From assembly GCA_020205615.1 (NCBI GenBank), contig CM035168.1, positions 3,551,830 through 3,615,829 on the forward strand: a DNA stretch of 64,000 bases, written 5' to 3'. The notes under the pieces are model-generated. The model saw only the letters and a program-made list of their open reading frames with translations. It made no database searches and was not told the DNA's origin. The stretch comes from Panax quinquefolius. Taxonomy: Eukaryota > Streptophyta > Magnoliopsida > Apiales > Araliaceae. The position numbers and the translations under genes are program-made. Shown in pieces: positions 50,756-61,029 of this stretch; within the stretch, counting starts at the first letter, position 1; each line of letters opens with the position of its first letter.

Positions 50756-50920
50756 TGTAAAATCCCAAATTTTACTATAGTAAAAGTACACGTGGTTGCA
50801 TAGTAGTACACGGTATTGATTATTGATGCTTACGTGAGAAATCACTCAGTTTTGTTCAATTATTGCTACAGTAGTTGCTGCATAATATCTCACGTTATTG
50901 GATTCAATTATTGTCGATTG

Positions 50921-50977
<57 letters not shown>

Positions 50978-52369
50978 TTTTATTTTATTAGTATTATTAA
51001 TGTAATAAAATGCAAATTTTTTTTTATATAAAATGTAAATACTTTTATAAAGTTATTCGTTTTATTAGACAATAATTAGAATATATTATATTTTATTATG
51101 CATAGTGTTTGCATAGTGCCCGTGCATAGTATTTGCATAGTAAAATCTTTTATATAAAACAAAATACTTTTATAAAGTTATTCGTTTTATTAGATTATAA
51201 ATTGAATATATTATATTTTATTGTAAACCAATCTGACCATCCATTTAAAAGTAAATCAATCTGGATTGTTCATGGATTGGTTACTATTCAGTCCATTCTT
51301 CTATAAATAGAAGCTCATTCCTTCATTATTTCTTACGAATTCACATAAACTCTGAAGAGCTCGTAGAGAGAATTCTTCTTCTATAATCTTAAGCGTATTT
51401 CTTTAGCGTTTAAGAAAGCTTTGAGTAGTGCAAGTTTCTTCAAGTATATCCCCGCCTACTTCGGTCGAATCTCTTCTTTTTATAAGGTAAAGGGTATTAT
51501 TTCTTTCGTATTCACGAAGAGAACTTCATTATTCCATTCTTTATTATTTGTGGAATAAAGTCGTATCACGGGACTACCCTATACTTGATGAAATTCTTCT
51601 GCTATTCCATTCCTTATTATTCTGTTGGAATAACTTTGTATGTCAGTAATCTGCATACATGGTGAAATTCTTACATTATTCCATTCTTTATTATTATGTT
51701 AGAATAACTCAGATATGCTAAGTCTGGCATACTTGGTGAAATTCTTCATTATTCCATTCTTTATTATTACTTTGGAACATCCAACCGGTGCGAATTTCCT
51801 CGACTTGACTGGTTCCGTTATTTATTATTACATTGGAATAACTTTTATACATCTGCAATCTAGCATGCGTGGTGATTTCTGTTGTTATTTCATTCTTTAT
51901 TATTCTGTTGAACAACATCACAGCCGGTCTTGATTTCGTTTAACTGGTTCCGTTATTTATTATTCTGTTGGAATAACCTGTATATGCGAAGTACCGCATG
52001 CATGGTGATTTCTGTTGTTATTCCATTCTTTATTATTCTGTTAGAACATCCTGTCGGTGCGAATTTCGCCTGACCTGGTTCCGTTATTTATTATTATGCT
52101 GGAATAACTCGCATACATCTACGAAATACCGCATGCAGCGTGGTGATTTCATTGTTATTCCATTCTTTATTATTTTGTTGGAACATCCTCAGCCGGTGCG
52201 CGAATTTACTTTGACCGGTTCCGTTATTTATTATTACATTGGAATAACACATGCATCTGCAATCTGCACGTGCGTGGTGATTTTGTTGTTATTTCATTCT
52301 TTATTATTACATTGGAATATCACGCTTGTCGGTCATTATACGCTTTGACACAGTTCCGTTATTTATTAT
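50756..52369 (+). mobile_element. LTR fragment, third subfamily related to element D
   Basis: It begins TGTAAAATCCCAAATTTTA, an LTR-like start, and shares ttgattattgatgcttacgt with 11440-11465. A (TA)n run lies at 50922-50973, a TATA box (ctataaatagaag) near 51301 and a gtaaagggtatt leader motif near 51487. Its 3' part is missing because element B begins at 52370. The remainder, if present, lies beyond the window. Confidence 0.75.
51530..52369 (+). repeat. Minisatellite of TTATTCCA...TGGAATAA hairpin units
   Basis: About twelve units, 62-76 bases apart, share ccattctttattattctgtt or gttccgttatttattatt cores. Most contain TTATTCC(A/G) and TGGAATAA around a loop of 16-18 bases, so each can form an 8-bp stem. 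Shorter versions are present in the solo LTR (about 12255-12470) and in both element D LTRs. Confidence 0.85.
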
Positions 52370-55155
52370 TGTAAGACCAAGAGATTTTTTAAATAAAAAG
52401 AATTTCCTTTATTTATTATTTTGAAATAGTAAGGGTGGATTTGATTAATGTGGATAGTTATGGGTAAAATACATGAATATTTCGAATAAGCAAGTGGTTA
52501 TAAAATATTCATTTTGTCGGGGAATATTAAATTTGCGTAGCACTCTTTTTTGTGGGTCCCATAACTAAAAGCGATTGGATGAAGAAAACGACAAATATAA
52601 GTTGTTTATAAATAGCAGTAGTAGTTATTCACAGATTATCTTTTGTTGGAATACCCATGGTTAAAACACACTAATACGCGTTGTTGAGCAGTATGCTTTG
52701 CAGTTTGCACCAATTATTGATTCTTACGTGAAAGGCACTACTCAATAATTGTTACGATAATTACTATTCATTATTTTATTTTATTGATTCAATAATTCTT
52801 TGCGTTGATATTTTATATTCTTTGTTGTTTGATAAATTGTCATTACACGATATTTTCCTTTATCGAAGCAATAATTCATATTATCTGAATAATATTATTA
52901 GATAACATTATTGGCAATGTCTAGAAAGTTCTGTCTAAGGAGAGGTTTGGTCACCTAATTGCGCGCCAGTAAGGAGAAATTCTTATTGGAAAGCCCCACT
53001 TTCCTTGGGAGCGCTACTGGTTGCGATCTTTGTGATTCTGTAATATTATTTGTGAATAATTAATTATTAATTTATATGATGAGGAAAATATTGATTTTAT
53101 GTGGATATAGATGGAGAAAATTTTTAATGTGACAATTGTTGAAAATTAATATTTTATCTTTTTTTGATAAAATAATTCATTTAAATATATTATTTTAATA
53201 ATATATTAACGGTGATATTTTTACAACGAATGTGGGATATATGAGTATACGAGGAGGAAGAGTATTTTTGTTGCAATAAATGATTAACACATGTTTTGTG
53301 TGTCGGTGGACCCCATTTCTTGACTGAAATTTGATTATAGCTTGTAAAATAGCCCGTTTGTGGATTTCGGTCAATTTCTATTTGGAATTTGGAAAACCTT
53401 TCTTCTGCAAAGTTGTAGAGAATTGAATTTCCTATAAAAACTCGCGAGATTCGAATTTTCTGATGAAAGGGCTATTTATTATGAATTATTGAAGTTCTGA
53501 AACTCCGAAATAATTGATTTTTGGAAGTTTTAATTATTTATATCAACAAAAACGTTTTTTTGAGTTTGTGAACCTTATTTAACATGTGTGGCTGGTGTTT
53601 TTGACCAAAAGGTGGGCTAAGGAAAATTTGTATAATTATATTAATATTATATTCAATTTTTACTGCTTTGGTGTTGTTCTAGCGATTTCTATAAATAGGG
53701 TCTTGGGTTAGAATTAAAAATCACACCGAAATGAAGTTTTCTCTCTATATTATCGAGCGTATTCTTGTGAGTATTTTGAGTATACTTTGAGTATTGCTAT
53801 ACGGTGCAAGTTCAAGTCATAGCTTATATCCAAGGTGTTTCATTTAAAATCTTGTCTTTCGAGGTAAGGGATGTTATTTTCTTCTCAAATGATATTATTT
53901 CTTCAATATCATTATCTTTGAAATATTGGTTGAAATTTTTATCAAATTTGGAACTTTTTCATGTCGGGTTTCTTATTCATGAGTTCTTATTCACGAGTTC
54001 TTTATTCATGATTTCTTATATTCACGAGTTCTTTATTCACGAGTACTTTCATTAAGCGTGAAGCGTGAAGATGTTTTTTGTGGAATTTCTATCTTTTGGT
54101 GTCGAGATTACTATTCACGTGTCGACACTATTCACGATATCTGACCTTATTCACAAATCGGCCTTTTATTCATAGAAAAATGAAAATTTTCTTTTTTTAA
54201 ATCCAAAATATCTATTATGGATACTAGCTTTGATTGTATCCATGTTTTGATCATTCTTGAATTTTACACCACTATGATTATTTTTGAGGTATTGTTGAAC
54301 ATGGATAAAACAAAATCTGAATCCTTAATCCTTAATCCTTGTTCTTTTGTTTCACCGGGATTCGTTTCTTTAAAATATTTTTCATCATCCTCGGTCTAAA
54401 ATGATGATATTCTTGAATATCTTTGGCACGTAGTGCAAAGATGAATGATTTCTTGATAAATATCTTTGGCCCGTAGTGCAAAGATGAGCAGTGTTGAGAT
54501 GAACATGACTTTCTTGATTAATATCTTTTGGCTGTAGTGCAAAGATGAGCAGTGTTAGATGAACATGACCCGGTGATGAATATCTTTGGCACATAGTGCA
54601 AAGATGAATATTTGATTCGGATGTATATTGATTGATGTTACGGGGATAAAATATCGACGATGAACTTTTAAATTCATATATAGAAGATAGTAGTTTGCAT
54701 TCTCTACTTAACTCTTCTAATGAATTATTATTTCATTGCGAATATTGATTTAAAATTTGTTGTCTATTGTATTCTATTAGATTTTCCCTGTTGAAGACTA
54801 ACGATAATTTGTTGTATATTATCTTAGTCATAATATTCTTCTTTGGGCTAGTTGAGCTCACCCTTTTCCTTGTTGTTCCATTTTTCTTCTCGGGAGGCGA
54901 GAATGTAGCGAGTCTTAGTCGGGGTATGGAATGAAGGTTAGAGAGAGTTGTTTAGTAGTCCTCACCATTTTGTAAAATAATGTATTAATAATTATGATGG
55001 GGATTTATTTGCGTGTGGATATTGTCTAGATGGCAATATACGTATTTAAACTCACGCTTTATATGTTGTAATAATAAAGTTGTAGTTATTTACGTACCAT
55101 GTATTTGGCGACTCGAGAATGGGTTGGATGGAATGGACCTATTTTGGGGCGCGTC
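52370..55155 (+). repeat. 5' LTR of element B
   Basis: It begins TGTAAGACCAAGAG and is co-linear with 5806-8600. The 3' end is worn (ggggcgcgtc) before the primer site at 55158. Leader motif GAGGTAAGGG at 53861-53870. Confidence 0.9.
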
Positions 55156-58100
55156 GGTTGGTATCGAGCTTGAGGATATGATCTCTGGCGGAGATGGGGA
55201 ATAGAACTAGGAGGGGAGGCGGCAGTAAATCCTTCGCTAGTGTGTCCTACCTAAGCTTATTTGTTAATTAGTCAAGATATATAAGGATATTATGTGATAT
55301 ATTGATTTCCTTAATTAACCCTTGTTTTATGATGATGTTTGAGAATGTCGATTTGAGAATATTAACGATGGAGTAAATGAGGCCGTGGAGATGCTGTCTT
55401 TACCAACGAGGAGAGCGTCAACAGCAGTGGCAATGTACCTCCTATGAAACAACACTGCTGAAAGCGGATGATGAGCGAGGGGATGTTTAGAAGCTTTTTG
55501 CGATTCATGCAAAATCGACGAGGAGACTTCGTGTTCAAAATCTGAGGAGAAATGATAGCAATTCACGGGTAGTCACACCAAGCGAGTTCAAAAGTTGGGA
55601 CCACGAGTGCAGGGAAAGCGGATCCGATTAAAGGCGGAGACGTGGGTCAAACAAATTACCAAGATATTCGATGTCTTGGGATGCGGGAGGAACGAAAGTT
55701 CCATTCGCTACTTTTATGTTCCGTAACGAGGCGATTCTTGGTGAAAAATCGTGAAGCGTACCCATCCAAATTTACTTCGGCATGTCGTGGGAGACATTTG
55801 AAACAGTTCAATGACAAGTACTTCCCTTAAAGTATTAAATCATATGAAGGAAGTGGAGTTTATTAGAATGGAGCGAAATAATATGGCGGTGTCTCGATGC
55901 GAGGCGAAGTTCGCGGAGTTATCGAGTTTTCACCTCATTTGGTGGAGAATGAGGAGCGTATGACGCGGATGTTTACGAGAGATTTGAAACCCGGCATACG
56001 TCGATATCTCATTTCTCATAAATTTTCTCTCTGACCGGATGTTGTCAATGGGGCTCGATTGTTAGGCGAGATAACGAAATACGTTCAACCGAGGGACCAT
56101 AACGAGGATTATCTGAAAGATAGCGATCATCGAAATAACGATAACCAATCGGAGAAAGAAGAATACGGACAAAGGCGGTAATCACTCTGGTGGTAATCGT
56201 GGCCATAAAAATAGAAGAAGCGAGTCGGGAGGAGATTTTAAAGAGAGAGATTCAACAACGACCATGTGAAGGCGATAGTGCCGATAATGGCGGTTCCAAG
56301 GGAGGAGAAAGACCATCGGTCGTATGTTACAAATCTTGGGAAGAGGGACATATCATTCAAACCGCCCACAACAGTTTAAGGTATGCTATAATTGTGGAAA
56401 AGAAGGACATATCGCTTTCGAGATTATACGATATCGAAACCCGGTCCGGCGGGAATGGTGACTCAAAGGATGTCCCGAAAAAGTCAAAGACAACGATTCA
56501 CGGAAGAAGCGTTTGTCGTGGCCGGGTCAAAATCACGAGGAACTCGAGCGAAGTTAGCAGGTTAGTTAATTATAAATTCTTGCGAAGTTTATACCTTACT
56601 AGATCTGGTTCTACCCATTCTTTTATCTCTCTTGCTTGCGCTCAACGTTTGAACTTGACTACGGAGAAATTAGACTTTGACCTATTTATGGAGACTCAGA
56701 TTGGGAGAAACTTTCATTACATCCGTTGTTTAGAAATCTTACTTGATTCAGGTTGGCACTATCACATTACTTGTTAACCTTATTTATAGAGATATTTGCT
56801 TTTGATGTGATTTTAAGGTTAACTACTCATCATGCCAAATTGATTACTTTTGTAAGGTTGTTAGTTTTCATATTCCTAAGCAACTGTTATTGAATTCAAA
56901 CAATCAAACCATGGTAATCAAACATTTTCATATCAAGCCATGAAGTCATTCGTTTATTACGGATGTCAAGTTTTCTTAGTCCATGTTATGGATTTGAATA
57001 AAGACACGTCAGATTTGAATAATATTCCTGTTGTTATTGATTTTTCTGATGTATTTCTGAAGAATTTCTTGGCTTACTCCCAAAGGCGATATTAAATTTT
57101 GTATCGACTTTGAACTCGGTACAAAACTCATTTCTAAAATCTCATATCGAATGGCTCTATTGAACTTGAGAGTTAAAAATTCAACTATAAATTTGGTACT
57201 GAGCCTTTATCGGTGACTTCCTTTGTGGAATGCAAAGAAGCGAGAATCTCCATAGGGGACACCATATTAGATGCGATAGTAAAGCGATAGGTGTCATTGT
57301 AACGTCTTATCAAGGTTGGGATATGAGTCACGATTGAGAACAACCTAAATCGATGTCGAAATACGTAGCTTTCAGGCTTAGTTGGTTATTATCGGAGATT
57401 CGTTGAAGGATATTCTCGAATCGCTATTCCATTAACGCAATGACTCTTAGAGATACAAAATTCGAATGGAGCAAGGAATGTGGGAAGAGCTTGAAAGAAC
57501 TCGAGGGAGACTCATTTAAAGACATGTTACGACCATGCCATCTGGAAAAAGTGAGCGTGGTAGGTGGCGTGTTGAGTAGAAGATCGTATATCTGATCTGA
57601 ATACGATATTGTCAAAGACTAATTTAATTATAATTTACAAATAATAGAGATGGAGATGAAAACTCTAGGTATCCACGTGATGATATCGAGTATAATCGAC
57701 TTTAATCGATAAAGTTAAAGCTTATTCAAGCTACACACGGAGTGATGAATTTGAAGAAGGAGGTGCAAGAAGTTGTTATTTTAAAAGCGAGAATCGGTGA
57801 GGTGAGAAAGCTCAAACCTTGATTTATTAATCCATTTGAAATTCTCGATCGAATAGGAGCTGTGGCCTATAGACTCGTTTTACTTAAGTATACGCGTGTT
57901 TATAACGTTTTTCACTTATCGATGTTACGTAAATATGTGGACGACCCGAACCACGTCGTTGAGTTAGAACCGGACGAGATAATAGAAGACTTAACGTCGA
58001 GGAGGTACTACTGTCAAGATCTTGGATAGGAAAAGAACATGTCCCATATGTCTGAGGGTTATACCACAAGTTAAAGTTTTGTGGAGAAACCATGCTTTAT

Positions 58101-58212
58101 TGAGGAAATGACACGGGAGTTGGAAATAAAAATGAAAGCGAGGTATTCTCATCTTTTGAAACACACAGAATGCGTCGTCAATTTCGAGGACGAAATTTCA
58201 TAAGGAGGGAGG
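55156..58212 (+). pseudogene. Degenerate gag-pol of element B
   Basis: It shows the same order as element A: gag pieces from about 55320, a CYNCGKEGHIAFE-type knuckle at about 56380-56420, protease-like TRSGSTHSFISLACAQRLN at about 56600-56655 with a frameshift in place of the Asp-Thr-Gly loop, an RT start (about 57060-57180), an RT/RNase H junction (about 57330-57500) and a chromodomain-like tail (about 57950-58190). The RT core and integrase core are absent. The polypurine tract is at 58202-58212. The longest open stretch, 56190-56777, crosses gag and protease only because of frame changes. Confidence 0.85.
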
Positions 58213-58213
58213 T

Positions 58214-61029
58214 TGTAAGACCCCAAATTTTTAAATAAAAAAAATTTTCTTTATTTATTATTTTGAAATAGTAAGGGTGGATTTGATTAATGTGGATAGT
58301 TATGGGTAAAATACGTAAATATTTGAATAAGCAGTGGTTATAAAATATTCATTTGTTATTCGGGGAAATATTAGTTTGGGAATATTAAATGCTTGTCGAG
58401 GAATATTAAATGCAATGGTAGCGATCTTTTATGGGTCCCATAACAGAAAGCGATTGGATGAAGAAAGCGACAAATATAAGTTGTTTATAAATAACGGCGT
58501 AGTTATTCTAGATTATCTTGTTGGAATACTCGATGGTTAAAACACACTAATCTGCGTTGTTGAGCGATGGCACGCGGTATTGCACCAATTATTGATTCTT
58601 ACGTGAAGGCCTTTACTCAATAATTATTACGATAATTACTTATTCATTATTTTATTTTATTGATTCAATAATTCTTTGCATTGATATTTTATATTCTTTG
58701 TTGTTTGATAAATTGTCATTACATAGTATTTTCCTTTATCGAAGCAATAATTCATATTATCTGAATAATATTATTAGATAACATTATTGGCAATGTCTAG
58801 AAAGTTACATCTAAGGAGAGGTTTGGTCACTAATTGCGGCGCCCGATGAGGAGAAATTCTTATTGGAAGCCCCTCTTTCTTGGGAGCGGCACAGGTTGCG
58901 ATCTTGTGATTCATAATATTATTTGTGAATAATTAATTATTGATTTTTATGATGAGGAAAATATTGATTTTATGTGGATATAGATGGAAAAATTTTTAAT
59001 GTGACAATTGTTGAAAATTAATATTTTATCTTTTTACGATAAAATAATTCATTTAAATATATTATTTTAATAATATATTAACGGTGATATTTTTACATAA
59101 TGAATGTGGGATATATGAGTATATGAGGAGGAAGAGTATTTTTGTTGCAATAAATGATTAACACATGTTTTGTGTGTTGGTGGACCCCATTTCTTGGTGA
59201 AAATTTGATTATAGCTTGTAAAATCGCCCGTTTGTGGATTTGGTCAATTTCTATTTGGAATTTGGAAAAACTTTCTTCTGTAAAGTTGTAGAGAATTGAA
59301 TTTCCTATAAAAAATCGCGAGATTCAATTTTCTGATGAAAGGGCTATTTATTATGAATTATTGAAGTTACGAAACTCAAAATAATTGATTTTGGAAGTTT
59401 TAATTATTTATATCAACAAAAAACGTTTTTTGGTGAGTTTGTGAACCTCATTTAACATGTGTGGCTGGTGTTTTTGACCAAAAGGTGGGCTAAGGAAAAT
59501 TTGTATAATTATATTAATATTATATTAAATTTTACTACTTTGGTGTTCTAAGCAATTTCCTATAAATAGGGTCTTGGGTTAGAATTGAAAATCACACCGA
59601 AATGAAGTTTTCTCTCTCTATATTATCGGCGTATTCTATTCTTGTGAGTATTTTGAGTATACTTTGAGTATTGCTATCTGGTCTGCAAGTTCAAGTCATA
59701 GCTTTATATCCGGTGTTTATTTAGAAATCTTGTCTTTTCTTTTCGAGGTAAGGGATGTTATTTTCTTCTCAATGATATTATTTCTTGAATATCATTATCT
59801 TTGAAATATTGGTTGGAATTTTTATCAAATTTGGAACTTTTTCATGTATCGGGTTTACTATTCATGAGTTCTTATTCACGAGTTCTTATTCAGCTGAGTT
59901 CTTATTCACGAGTTCTTATTCACGATACTATTCAGAAAGCGTGAAGATGTTTTTTGTGGAATTTCTATCTTTTGGTGTCGAGATTCTATATTCACGTATC
60001 ACGACACTATTCACGTATCTGACACTATTCACGAATCGGCCTATTCATAGAAAAATGAAAATTTTTCTTTTAAATCCAAAATATCTATTATGGATACTAG
60101 CTTTGATTGTATCCATGTTTTGATCATTCTTGAATTTTACACCACTATGATTATTTTTGAGGTATTTTGGACATGGATAAAACAAAATCTGAATCCTTAA
60201 TCCTTAATCCTTGTTCTTTTGTTTCACTTTGGATTCGTTTCTTTAAAATATTTTCATCATCCTCGGTCTAAATGATGATATTCTTGAATATCTTTGGCAC
60301 GTAGTGCAAAGATGAATGATTTCTTGATGAATATCTTTGGCCGTGGTCTGCAAAGATGAGCAGTGTTGAGATGAACATGACCATTGATTAATATCTTTGG
60401 CTGTAGTGCGAAGATGAGCAGTGTTTAGATGAACATGACCAGTGATGAATATCTTTGGCTTTGTAGTGCAAAGATGAATATTTGATTCGAGATATATATT
60501 GATTGATGTTACTGGGGATAAAATATCGACGATGAACTTTTAAATTCATATATAGAAGATAGTAGTTTGCATTCTCTTAACTTTCTTCTAATGAATTATT
60601 ATTTCATTGCGAATATTGATTTAAAATTTGTTGTCTATTGTATTCTATTAGATTTTTCCTGTTGAAGACTAACGATAATTTGTTGTATATTATCTTAGTC
60701 ATAATATTCTTCTTTGGGCTAGTTGAGCTCACCCTTTTCCTTGTTGTTCCATTTTTCTTCTCGGGAGGCGAGAATGTAGCGAAGTACTAATCGGGTATGG
60801 AATGAAGGTTACAGAGAGAGTTGTTTAGTAGTCCTCACCATTTTGTAAAATAATGTATTAATAATTATGATGGGGATTTATTTGCGTGTGGATATTGTCT
60901 AGATGGCAATATCGTATTTAAACTCACGATATTTATATGTTGTAATAATAAAGTTGTAGTTATTTACATACCATGTATTTGGCGACTCGAGAATGGGTTG
61001 GATGGAATGGACCTATTTTGGGGGCGTCG
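58214..61029 (+). repeat. LTR shared by elements B and C
   Basis: It begins TGTAAGACCCCAAATTTT after a polypurine tract and ends GGGGGCGTC before a primer site (61031-61042). It is therefore both the 3' LTR of B and the 5' LTR of C. It is closest to 52370-55155. Confidence 0.92.

Noticed and set aside
51715..52348. Open frames across the LTR leader array (51715-51933, 51998-52348; also 40839-41176 and 33518-33709 on the other strand)
   Set aside because: The frames are open only because the repeat unit lacks stops. The translations are the same repeat over and over, with no domain.
55327..55566. Minus-strand frames opposite gag of elements B and C (55327-55566, 61136-61572)
   Set aside because: They lie antisense to gag and are explained by its codon pattern. 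No independent domain.
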